From assembly GCF_947623445.1 (NCBI RefSeq), contig NC_135248.1, positions 1,426,001-1,490,000 of the forward strand: a stretch of DNA of 64,000 nucleotides, given 5' to 3'. The stretch is from Clavelina lepadiformis. Its lineage: Eukaryota > Chordata > Ascidiacea > Aplousobranchia > Clavelinidae. The notes under the pieces were generated by a model that was not told the origin of the DNA, searched no databases, and saw only the letters and a list, made by a program, of their open reading frames with translations. Below, one piece after another: positions 23,901-35,990 of this stretch (its first letter is position 1; every line of letters starts with the position of its first letter). The position numbers were made by a program, and so were the translations under genes.

Positions 23901-26900
23901 CTCCACATCTCCACTGTCCTCGCGTGGTAGAGACTGGCCGTTTTCGTTATCTTTTTCACTTCTGTTTGGGCTCTCGTCGTTGGTCGATTCTGAAAAGCAT
24001 GAAGTTTTACAATGTATTGGTAATAATCGATTCAAACCGCTTACTTGGAAAACAAGCCCAGAAAATTTCCATTCAAGCCGCTTTATCAGCTACTATGTAT
24101 CAGGCTGCATTCAGCGCCCTTTCACATAAGGGGCTGTCCCTTGCAAGATTCAATTTAAGATTTAGTAAAAAGGTCACGAGATATTCGTGAGTTCAAACTA
24201 CGTTACGTCAACTATAAATTACCGATACAATAAACACTAGCGGCGATGATTCACCATTTACCGGATATGTGTGATGTTAATTAATTAGTGAAAAACAACG
24301 CTGTTATTGTCACGTATGTTGAATTTTTGTGGGTGAAATTTAAATTATCTGGATGCGAAGGTCTTGTCGTGTTTGCTGTAGTCAACAACAAACTATACTG
24401 TGTTGTTGTTGTTTACAAAACGGAAACATAGGCCTACTGGTGGATTGTTGCAGTTTTTTATTTTCAGAATATAAGAGTTTTACTTCACAAAGCATCGCTA
24501 AATTGCAAGTGTTTCAGGTTTTTACTAGTTTTATTTGAGTGTACAAACACTCAAGGAACGTGGTCCAGGCGAAAGCTAAAGTGCTGATGTCTCAGGTTCG
24601 GGTATTCGGCATTAGATTTCTCATGGCAAGTTAATTAAATGTTTTTGGGCCATCGCGCACTACCACAGAAATTAATAGGTCACACACAACGCTGAAAAGG
24701 CATTTTGCCGAAATTCAATCAGATCCACCGATAGGTTAAAATATGTAAGCTGCCACTTTTCTCAAATTTAGGCTTTGCTGACAACCGCCATAGATAAGAA
24801 TCGCACTTATGACAATTTCTTCGATCTATTCCGACAACCTGTTCAAACTACTGATTACGGTATTACCAAGCTATGAAAGAAATTACATTTTAATAGATAC
24901 TAATGAGAAGAGCAATGATGTTTTTACATAACTTCTCAAAAACAACGTGTTTGATCTGCAGGGCGTGCTCTGCCGAATACCATATTACGAGTCATATCAC
25001 AAGGCCCGTGATCATAATGTGGCAGCAGTAGAAAAAACAAACACACAGCGTCAATTAAATTTCTTTTAAATTAGCCTGTTGTAATATTTCAAAGAACGAC
25101 AAAGAGAAAGCCATGAGATAAAATTAAAATATATAACGAGCAATAACTTCCTTGAAATTTAAAAGCGCATATTTCAGTGAAATTAAATTCCTTTACTCTT
25201 ATTTTTAAAGTAAATTTGGAATAAGTAAAGTTCTAGTCCATTAATCAAGCAGTTTCTTGTAGCCAGGAACCTAGTTTACTATAAAACCTGGGTGGGGACA
25301 AACTTGGTGTGGTATGCATTGGAAGTTACAGAATACACTTCCAATTGTGATAAACTACGATATAATTGTTCAAAAGCTGAAGGGGACTTGTACACCACAC
25401 CTCTCAAAACAAATCCTTTTTTGTAGCAATGTTCTACTTTCTTGAATTGGAGCAAAAGTATTAAAATAAAAGTTACTAAACAATTTAAAACTTTAATTGT
25501 CAAAGTTGATGAAAAAGTTGAAATTGGAAGTTTATAGACTGGCAACGGATTAGGTAAACGCAAAATGCTTGAATAAAAACCTGTTAATTCTATGAATGAC
25601 GCTTCTGAGTTCTGCGCTTTTCACAAGGAAATTGATTGTGCAAGGCACAAAAACAGCCCTTTAAATTTTACTTTACCTGATAATTAATTTCTATTGGAAA
25701 TTAAGTTATTCAATTTTCCAGAAGGTCGTCGATAATAATTTTGTATAATGGCTGATAAAAAAAATAATGCTACAGTTTTAAAAGAACAAGCAGTCCCAGA
25801 ATGTAAATAAAAAGATTAAATGTGGACATGGCCAAGAGCTATCGATACATTTCTTGCCAGCATTAGCTAAGTTGGCTAAATACAGCTTCAAACCGGTCAA
25901 CAACAGCAACTTTTGCTTCAGAATAACAAGGCAGAAACAGAATTTAACGCGATCGCTACACTTGGTTAGTGAGTCACCTGTATATCTAGGTCAAGTACCG
26001 AATTTCAAAAATAAAAATTATTTTCTTTTACCATTTGCAGTTAAAAGTCATTCACGAATTTATAAGAGGTTATGTAAAATGTAAATATTATATCCAAGCA
26101 AAAAATAAATCCAGAAATATCATTTCTCAAACAACTTGACTTTTTCCTTAATTTCCCATTAAACCATGAAGCAGAATATCATGCTTTTGATAACCCAGCG
26201 GTTTCTTGCCTCAAAAACTGAACGAACCAACGGGTCCCAACCTTAATTCCAACGATGCAATAAGAATTCCAAATAAGTATTCTAGGCGATTTTAAATCAG
26301 TTTATAATACTAACGTCCAAACTAACCTACCCAGCACGGCCACAAATTTATCGGGAAACTTTGGAATTATCGAGAAAGTTCTCATTTTTATCAGATTATC
26401 TTTTATGCGTTGGGATTTCTGTATAATTGTACCGCTGGGTTCTCGTTACAACGGCTAAGAAAGCATGTGACGCAAGGATAAAAATTTATTTGACTCTTTT
26501 CGGAGTGAACAGACCACTTGCAAGTAAAAATGACGTCATAAACACTAGGGTGAGGAAACCTTTTAAAACTTGATTGATTGCCTCTTCATAAATCAACTTT
26601 TACTTTGCTTTACAAATTGGAAAATTACAATCGCAACTTTTTACAAGGCAAAGTGGTGTACAAAAGCGACCAGTAACAGTTTACCCTATATAGGCACAGT
26701 AGTGAAGACGTGAAAAACGTTTCTCGAATTGAAGAAATTATGTAAGATTTAAATCTAAAAACCTAAGCTGGCAGCAGGTTAAAACCTGAACCAAAACCCA
26801 AAAACCTGCTGCTACCCTGCAAAAACAATTGTATATTTATCATATGTAAAACAACTTGCAAAATGACAGTCGGGTGGACGCACGTAAAAAGCAGTGATCA

Positions 26901-26977
26901 ACGTAAAAAAAACTAAAGAAAGGAAGTTCAAATGAAGTAAATAACAAGCAAATGAAAAATATCTTACCAGACGCCAT
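17954..26977 (-). CDS. LIN28: LIN28 RNA-binding protein (cold-shock domain plus two CCHC knuckles)
   Basis: Five coding exons, 26977-26968, 23989-23882, 23273-23173, 20945-20779 and 18167-17954, join in frame to exactly 199 aa (human LIN28A 209). The first coding exon is only ATG GCG TCT G. The cold-shock domain starts at GTCKWF (about residue 40), with RNP1 KGYGFV (49-54) and RNP2 DIFVYQ (68-73), and continues through MSGFRSLGEGEKV. A basic linker (KPKRKKRPDR) leads to two CX2CX4HX4C knuckles at 130-143 (CFNCQEAGHHAKEC) and 152-165. This domain pair is unique to LIN28 among animal proteins. LIN28 binds let-7 precursors through the GGAG-type knuckle contact and loop-cold-shock contact, blocks their maturation and keeps cells in an early developmental state. 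An acidic run (DDDDDEEKD) is inserted in the cold-shock loop. The C-terminal 34 residues are polar and serine-rich. Confidence 0.96.
17963..17970 (-). promoter_or_regulatory. let-7 8-mer seed match overlapping the LIN28 C-terminal codons
   Basis: The minus strand reads CTACCTCA, complementary to let-7 nucleotides 1-8. It falls in the codons for the last Ser-Thr-Ser of LIN28, ending 6 bp before the stop codon. Target sites in the last few coding bases can work because terminating ribosomes clear them, but they are usually weaker than UTR sites. Confidence 0.55.
21849..21934 (+). repeat. LIN28-intron duplicated block, copy A
   Basis: Contains GAAATGCAGGTCAGCA, then CTATCTGACGACGCGATTAA and AACGGGGAAAT. 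The same words recur in order at 22386-22456. Both copies lie in the third LIN28 intron between the two cold-shock exons. Confidence 0.6.
22386..22456 (+). repeat. LIN28-intron duplicated block, copy B
   Basis: Contains GAAATGCAGGTCAGCA, CTATCTGACAACGCGATTAA and AAACGGGTGAAAT, about 540 bp from copy A in the same orientation. It could be a local duplication or two copies of a small mobile repeat. Confidence 0.6.
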
Positions 26978-29051
26978 GCCCTCTGTGGCCAGCCCAGCTC
27001 AGTGGAAACCTTGCAGCAGTTAATACAAACAACTGTTTTTATTTCGTACAAATGAATGATATTTTGAGGAATGATATGAAAACGTCATTCCGATCCCCCA
27101 ACTGGCAGCTTGAAAAAGAAAAAAAAATTATTTTAATGAAGCAACCTCTGTTATAGCTCAATTTGACACTAAACTACAGTTCGCTTGGTTCTATGACTTT
27201 GCGAACAGTTGCAACTAAGTTTCAAAACGAAGCAGCTCGTCTCCCCATTAACTAAAACATTTCAGTCCATTTCTAGACAACTAGAGTAAAATAGAGTTAG
27301 ATCGACTCTCTGACTCTTCATAAATTGCAATCTCGGCTGTCGTCAGCGATTCTGTGCTTAATATTTATGGCTGTGGAACATACATGAAGTCTTTATAGTG
27401 TTATTGTAAAAATAAGGAAAACTTTACAATAAAAACTTCACTCTTATCAACAAGTGTACTTTAAAATATAACACTCAAAGAAACAAACGATAAATTAAAT
27501 AAGGGTTATTGAAAGCGTTTTTGTCTTCTGACATCAAATGAAGATTTAATGACAAGGAAAACCGAGATCATTAGCGCCGTATGGAAATTGTTTCAAACAA
27601 AGCTAATACCGAGCAACTCTGGCAATATCAAGCCGGTACAGTTGCTCAAAAGTGACGGAAAAGTTGGCTCAGCAACCTGCTAATCTGGCAGCATTCAAAC
27701 AATTCCAGAAACTTCGCAAAGAATTCTTTGATGTCACATTTGCGTTCGCTACAAAAATCCCTAGACAAATCTCCAACTAAATGTAGCTTTGTTAAATCAG
27801 TCTTGGCAAAAATAGACACTAACAAACACGTACGTGGCAATACATTTCAAAACCATTTCTTAACTTCATCTCGGCTTGCAAAATGAGCAAGTTGTAAAAT
27901 TAAGACTGCACATCTAAATATAGATTTTGTGGTTCACGACAATGCCAAGTTTATAAACTGCAACCAATTAAACTAACGTCGTGTAGGCGCTTGCGTCAAT
28001 TCTGTACCAAAATAAATTAGTTTCAGATCACTGAAAACTCCTTCGAATTTACACAATTCCTGATTAAGCCGAACACTTCAGATTTCATAGAAATCAACCC
28101 GCAAACTTTTGTCGAAACAAAATGGTCTGTGAGGGGAATGCGGCAATGCCTGCATGCAGCATAGCACGTGGTCGAGATGAAGAATGGAAAGCGGGACAGT
28201 TTTCGTGTTTGCTTCGTCGCGTGTTGAAAGCAGCATCTTTAAGCACTCTACCGCCATTTTGGTGCTACAATTAGGTTACGATGTCAACTCTTCGAAAACT
28301 GCTAACTGAACAAATGCACAACCGTATAGCAAAAAACAACATTAAACATACAAAGGACGACAAACCAGTAACAAAAGATTTGTTATCAAATATTTTCATG
28401 TTTTTAATGCTTTAATGCCCAACATAATACAACCAGAAAAAGGAAAACAGCAAAGCGAACGTTAAGAAAAGAATATCGAATGTTCTGAAATATATTTCCT
28501 ATGACTCATCTCAATCGCAACAAAAACTGTCCACCCAGTAGCTTGCCAGCAGCAAACTCCCTATCTTGATTACACTGCTGCCTTGTTCTACGTCAGCACC
28601 GCCCAACTGCTGGTCATTCGCTTCGCTGTAAACATTCCATTGAGGCAATCGTAGTAGATCACTTTGCGTCATCAAGCTGTCAAGTATGACTCATAACAAC
28701 AAAATGCGATTCTGTTTCTTTCGGATTTTTTTGGACAACTTGCCGGGATACTTCTGGTGCAGCTTCCGCGCCTTTCAAACATTTGCCTTCCCCTCGATAG
28801 CGCCTGAAATCCAGCAAACAAGCGCACATGCCGACACAAAGCAACATTCATGCACCCTGAAGCCACGCTTTGACTAAACACTTTTCGCGCCGATTATGAC
28901 TTATAGTGACATTCGCTGAGATCGCGTTGCAGCCAAACTCAGCAACCCCGCAGCGCCAGCTCGTCGTTGAACGGTGCTTGCAACTTATTTACCTTTTAAC
29001 CCTCGGCGTAGTAAGAAGTGCGCTAAATTTTCCTTTCTTTTTTCTGCGCTC

Positions 29052-29331
29052 TGTTTTAACTGACCACCCGCAAACAAGTTGAACGAACAAATAAGATGTT
29101 TTCCCTTCTTCATTGGTGAGCTTTCAGGCGAAGCGAACCTTGGTCTAAAGACCTTCTAATAACGGGAACCTATCCCGGCAAAGGGAACGCGGCAATCGCG
29201 CTTGTCTCTCTTTTTAGAGCGCTTCGAAGTAGTCGTTTATTTCTTGACCCTGTTCTTTCAGAATAAAACTGGCGCACTACTTGCAAAGGACGCGCGTGTG
29301 TGCGCGCGTGTAAGTGTTGTAATGAAAAAAC
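29052..29331 (+). repeat. ~270-bp direct repeat, copy 1
   Basis: Shares with 33916-34183 the ordered blocks TGTTTTAACTGACCACC, GGTGAGCTTTCAG, TTATTTCTTGACCCTGTTCT and TACTTGCAAAGGACGCGCG. By eye roughly three quarters or more of positions agree. No coding potential and no clear terminal inverted repeats. The class is unknown. Confidence 0.7.
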
Positions 29332-32300
29332 AAAGCGTGTTGACCCTCCCTCCTATTTTGACCGCAAGGCAACGTCACCGGTCATTAAAAAACTGGGTCG
29401 GTAACTCCGTAATGGTCACTTCCACAAGTGCTAAAACGATTTAAGTGCGAAAAGAATTGCGGCCACCAAATATAATGCTGTGTTGAAAAATTGTCCAAGT
29501 TGCCAAAATATTTTTGACTGAATTAACTTATATGCTACGAAAAACCGGAAAAGCTAAAAACGTATTTAAAGATAAAATCAATTATACTCCCATAAAGTTT
29601 GCATTATTTAACAACAACAGAGAATAAAGCAATGGACACTGAATATTTATTTGTTGTTCATGTTGATCATCCAATGTTGATTAAACTAGTCACTGCGGTT
29701 TATAACCAAACACTAAATCATAAAACTGATTCTGTGTAACCGGATCAAAAAAATGATCATCAGCGATCGCCAGAACACGACCGAATCGATTAGGCGAGTC
29801 CACACTCCACACAGAGATTTCTAGCAAACGGCTTTTACGTTTGGTTAAGTGACGCGAGCGGCCAAACGAGCAAAGTAAAACAAACATAAAAATCGACCAT
29901 TTGCAGCGAAAACGTTTTGTGTCTAACTAACCTAAGAAAGATGAAAAACTTACACATGCAGAACACGGCTTTTGAGCAACCAAACAGAACTGCTTTTCTG
30001 AAATAAATTCGTTGTCATTAGTGCTTATATAATCGCTACTAACCTTGCTACTAAATGAATGCGACTGAACTCAACTCACTATTTGTTTGGTTTGATGACA
30101 GCAATAAATAGCCCATGGCCCCCGGATATAGCTGTATTGATTGCCATATTTGTGGGTTACTATTTCACAGAAAAAAAACACACATTTTTTGTTACGTCAC
30201 AATGGCACGCGCTATGACCCGGGCGCTTTTCCCGCCAATTCCAAGGGCTGTGACGTGGAGATTTTGTTGATAAATTACAGATGACGAGTTTGCACTTTTT
30301 GGCGGCTCCACTGAGGGCAGAGAAAAGCGGCCGCCAGTGTCCATATAGGACGTTTAGTAGGTTACCGAGTAGTGAAAAAGACTTCCCACTGTAATAGGAA
30401 TTTTATCGCAGTGTGTAAAGTTTTGTGCCTCATTGTGCACACAGCGGCGTTGATTGAGCTAAATCGGGCAAACGTTTCGGGAAAACTAATTACTTATTAT
30501 TATTACTTACTTTGTACATTTAATCACCGGCTTGTGTTTTTAAACCATTTAGATTGACGTGTTTGCATCGACCTGATGCAGGGGTGCTTTGTCCTTGCCT
30601 GTAATTGGTTCTGGCCGCCAGCTGCTGAGGACGTATTTACAACAACTCATATCTCAAATGTTGTCTGCACTCGGCAGGTAGCGTTCCTCTGTGACCTCAC
30701 AATGCGGATTGACGTCTCATTTGTGATGTCAATTTCCGTTGTAGCGACAAGCAGCGTTCTACATGAAAGCATACGCCAAAGCTTATTAGCCGCCGTTAGA
30801 GTTTCCTTTTTGAGATCTTCAGTTCCGGGTTATGGTTGCAGCGTGCAGATGACGTAATAACGAAAACAAACAGCTTTTAACGACAATGGTAACGGTGCGA
30901 ACCCGAAGCACAAACTACTCAATATTATCGCATGTACAGTTGAAAAAAAAAAAAAACGAATGGAGGGAGTTGAGCAATCTCATTTTAATCAACTTGGGGG
31001 AGGTCCCATTGAAATACTTACATCGAACAAAACTTACATTTGCGGCAACAATACCGACATAATTCGTGTAAAAGCTGCGTCAGTGTGGGCTGTAGGGTGA
31101 AAGGAAATCGATTTTTTATCGATCGAATTGACCAAAGCGTTTTATTGTTGCAAACGAGTTTGTTTGATCCGTTCATTCACCTCTTTTGCTTCGTTTGTTG
31201 AATTTAGGAAAAGCAGCTAAAGTTTTCGGTCGATTTTGTCTCGGATCTTATCCGACACGCTCCATATATACTTGCCTACCATTCGCCTGCTACAACTTAT
31301 TTTATCAACTGTCAATGGTCAACCAATATTGCGTTTTTGTATTTGAAATTTTCTGAAAGCAAATTAGTTCCTCCTGCATTCCAAATTGTCAGCCGATTGT
31401 TAAAATGTGTGATAAAATGGTAAATTGTAATATACTGTAGAAGAATGAAAAGTCATCCTTTTATGACCGCAGATTATTACGCAAGATGAATATATTTGGT
31501 CCTGGATTCCAAAAATAAGCATGTATGCACCATTTTTGCACATTTACAGACATCTTTGTTTTTTGATATATAGAAGTTATCTGATATGGACAGATTCCTT
31601 TGATTGACAGCTTCGTTGTTCTAATATCCTTAAAGTTTCTTCAGGCAAAACGCATTTCTCAATCTGAGATATCCACGAATCACATGCACCAATACATCAT
31701 TCTTACATGTAAGCTTCGCTTCTATACCCGCAGATATCCTGCAAAACACAGATATTTATGCCCCACACCTGTTTTCAGTACATCAACGGGTTTGGCAAAT
31801 TTATGTTGTGGTGCTGACAACTAGTGGAAAACGTTAATCAAGTTAATCTCCGCATGTTGGTGCCAGCAAAACAAATATAAGCTATGGCTTTTTTCTAAAT
31901 ACCGAGAAAGAAACTTAACTTAATTTCCTGCCTTTGTTAATGCTGTTTAACGTTTTCCGGTTGATTGAAACTGCTGGTCTAATTGCAATTCTGAAATCTC
32001 ACGCATCCAGAGTGAATGATATGACGCTGGGTTTTCGACCTGAGCAAAAGCTCGACCATCATTGAATCGCGATTTATTGGAAATCAACAAAAAATCCGAA
32101 GATATCTAGAAGCAAAAGCTTAAGCAAAAAATTGCATAGCTGGATTGAGACATAAAATATCTTAATATATCCGGGGTTTGGTTGTCAAGAGCACTCGTAG
32201 ATATAGAGCGTACAATCTTCAAAACGAGAAAAGCATGCGCCATAATTACGATTCAAAATAAAATACGCCATAAGTTAAAAAACAAAATAAAAAGCGGCAT

Positions 32301-33915
32301 ATAAAACGCAAAAAAACACAGCACAGCAGGATGTGCGTTCTTCACGTTCGGAGATAAGTTGATGTTTGGGTTTCTGAGTCTAGAAAACACGAATAATTGT
32401 TATCGCCTTTTCTACAGCAACAAAAACTTGTGTTGCAAAAATTAACACACAAAGATTTTAATAAATGAATTCTTATTTTCTCAAGAAATTAATGATAGTG
32501 AGTTGCAACTTCTTTTAGGTGGTTGTTATTTTTGTTCTAAATAATTCATATTTCGCGTCTCACAACTTAAAATGGAAACTATACCGACGCTGCGACATTC
32601 CGAAAAACACCAACCATTATTTTTACAGGTAAAGATAAATATTAAAATTACAAAATCAATCAACCATTTGATTTTTCCTCATTGACGCGGCGCGGTATAT
32701 ACAGTAGTTTCATGTCGGACTTTAGATCCACTGGAGCAAGAGCAAAATTATTGATGTATGTGGCTGGACGAGCCTTCGACCAGCAGAAATTTGTTCACCT
32801 AAATGTTTATCATATTACCACAGCAATTTATTGAAATTAAACCATAGAAATTAGACTAGGTCAAAAACACACCAGCAACTCGATCAACGAATTACATGAC
32901 AAGGTTGGGACAGAAAATCACCTGCAGTATCTATCTGATCGTGGTTGGTGAACACATTCGCAGGTAATAAACGTATTTGTACGTCCATTACTGAAGAAAG
33001 CACAAGCTAATGGTTCAGAGGAAGCACGCCATGAGTTAAAATACCAAAAATATGCATCGGGTGAAAACACAAAAACGCAGTATATATAGGATATGAAGAC
33101 TTCCCTAGGTTCGACTGCTTCCCGTGACAAATGTTTGTTGTTATTATGCACCATAGCAATGTGTTTTCAGCACCAAAAAAGAGAACATGTTATGTCACCA
33201 AACGTTCGTACAGTAGTGTAGGTTTGTGTTGAAGAGAGAGAGAGACCGATACATAAGTATTGACTTGACGATGAACTGACAAATGTTTTTAAACGTAATA
33301 CTTAAAACTAACCTCGCCCATAAGGTGCAGAAGGCGCAAAAATGTTGAAGTTGTACGCTCAAAAATACCTCGAAATGAACGGCATTCTCACATTTATACG
33401 TACAATAACAGCAATCCATGGTGTATTTAGTATATATGATTTCCCATATGATGCTTTTAGTTTTTGTCGGATTTTATGAGTTGTGACCAAAATTCCGTAT
33501 TGAGTGTGAATTGACAGTGGTGGAAACTGGCCGTTTATGAATTACCGCATGTATTTAAGAAATACGACCTTGTTTAAATTTTGCACTGGCCCAAACTTAC
33601 TTTCTGGCCCGGGATCCACAATGCGCTCTACATGGCCTTGCTCTCGCTCTACTTGTAAAAATGTCGGACCGTTTAAGTTTGCAAATCCACCCCTGCTTCT
33701 GGGTTTCGCCACGTCAGATACACTCTTTCACTCGTGGGGCAACGAAATGATCCTACCTGCTCCGCTTAAAGCTTTTTGCCCCGGCAAATGAGCAGGCCCG
33801 TCCACTAAAATCAAGATGCCCCTTTGCTACTGTACTCACACTGCACTTGTACAGTATTTATCCTAATTACAGTAAGGTTTAACAAACATCATTTCACAAC
33901 TTATGCATAACTGCT

Positions 33916-34183
33916 TGTTTTAACTGACCACCTGTAAACAAGCGGAACGAAAAAATAAAACGCTTTCCCCCCATTCGGTGGTGAGCTTTCAGACGAAGCG
34001 AACGATGATCTAAAAACGTTCTGGAAAAGGGGTCAATGCGAGCTGAGGGAACGCTGCGATCGCGTTTCTCTCTCGTTTTAAAACGCTTTGAAGCAGTCGC
34101 TTATTTCTTGACCCTGTTCTTTCAGAAGAAAACTCGCATACTACTTGCAAAGGACGCGCGTGTAAGCATTGTAACAGAAAAAC
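33916..34183 (+). repeat. ~270-bp direct repeat, copy 2
   Basis: The diverged partner of 29052-29331, same orientation, 4.9 kb away. The two could be dispersed copies of one non-coding family or the ends of an old composite insertion. The intervening 4.6 kb shows no recognisable protein, so I do not call an element spanning it. Confidence 0.7.
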
Positions 34184-34549
34184 CACGGTAAATATTTAAG
34201 AGCGTTTGCTACAGTTAACACACAAATAGTTTTTAAACTTTACGAAAACGAACATGGTCTTTCCGCCCCATAAAAGGCGTGTTTACGCCGCAGGAGAGAA
34301 TGAAATAGACGTGGTTTCTCTGCAACTCTATATCTTTGTTATCTATTTATCTACACACCTATCTTTGTAAATCAGTCAACTCAGGATGTAATAGGCTGCT
34401 TGTATTGACCACGTATATGTCGAGCTTTTATAACTCTGACGGTCGAACCAATAAAACAACTGAAAAATTAATATGAGTTTATCTGACCACATGCGAGTCA
34501 TTGGCTGCTTCAAACACGACATGTTGTCGGAGTTGCCAGAGAATTTAAC

Positions 34550-35990
34550 AAAGCTATTTGACAACTTACGACTATTTGACGGATAATGGCTGTAGAAAAT
34601 TGGCTAAATTCCCAGCCCTATATATGGTACAAGTGCGGAGTGACAACTCTGCGACGCGGAGGAGCAAACTTTCAACTACTGCATTTCTGATTCTTCAATC
34701 TATCGCATTCCCCACGGAATACATGGCCTGCGAGTTTTTGGCTGATAGCACCACGCACAGACTGCTCAACTCGAGACCTGATATCTAGCCTGCTTGACTG
34801 AACAGCATTTGATTCTCACAAAGGCGATTGTAGTGTCTATGTGTCCGCAAAGTGTATTGTAGTCGATCCATGATAGTAATTTTCATTCGTAGACTTACAG
34901 TATTTAAAAGCTACCGATGCCTTAGTAATTCCTGAAGCCAATGGACACAAGTTAAGTTTCCCAACGGCGTCCACCACTTCAGCGAGCAGGCGCAGGTTTT
35001 TACAGGCAAATAACCCAGCAGCCCGATGTAACCGACCTCATGGAAACTGCACGTCTTGACCCTAAGAACCACGGTGGACATGCTGGTGGCTAAGCGCGTG
35101 TTATTTGTGCAGCCATGACAACCCTAGACAACTTCATCAGCGATTGGTTTTCGCAACCAATTTGGACTCGACTCACCTATATCCTAACGGCGATGGAACT
35201 GCAGATATCAGGAGTAGGTTTGATACAGCTGAACGCCCTCTACCGGCAACCACACATTAGTGGATTTAAGATGATTGTCTTCCAACGAATTTTGAGGTGG
35301 CACTGGATTCGCGACCAAGCTGGCCTATTCAGTATTCTCGTACAGTAGAATGTAATCATAATTGCGCTTTGTCGACACCAAGTGGCTAAATATGTTTTGT
35401 TGAACACTGCTGCTCTGTGCTCTTTGCAGCGTCATTATTGCTAGATTTCAGTGCGCTGTACTTTGCAGGTTATAACGTTTATTTATAACTGGGCTTCTGT
35501 GATGAACACAATCCATTTGCGGCAAACAGCCTCTTTTAGTTTCCTGACCCGTAAAAGACAACCTGGAAGCCATTTCGCTCCAGACGATGGCACATTCTGG
35601 ACAACATCTTCATAAAAATCAAGGGGCTACAGGAGACATCTGAAACGCTCGATTTATGCCAGGGGCAGATGACTGTTGAAAAGATCATCTTGGGATCATC
35701 CTCTTGATGTCAAGATCTGTAGTGCACCAAAACGAACCTCAGCAAACATTTCTCGATGTAGAAGCCACCATCTTACGATGGCACCTGGATTAATCCCACC
35801 AGGTTTTTTGGGAACTTCATGCTGGGTAAAGGCTCCAAGGATCTGTGTCAAGCCGTCATCGATCTGCAGCGAGGAAATGAGGTCGGCACAGATTCCTTCG
35901 AATGAATCGAGATGAGGAAAAACGAAGAGCACCTGTTGGAGCACCGGGCAACATCCTTCATCCACTGTTTCATTTGACTTCTGCTCACGC
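34550..35990. other. Coding-like remnants of unknown origin
   Basis: Several medium open frames on both strands (34558-34788 and 35115-35348 on +, 35696-35965 on -) have locally higher GC and protein-like composition than their surroundings. The minus frame includes FPHLDSFEGICADLISSLQ and NPGAIVRWWLLHREMF. The plus frame includes FISDWFSQPIWTRLTYIL. I recognise no family. They may be decayed pieces of a mobile element or a lost gene. Confidence 0.3.

Noticed and set aside
29052-34183. The two direct repeats as ends of a single 5-kb element
   Set aside because: No recognisable internal protein or matching target duplication; only the repeat pair itself is supported.
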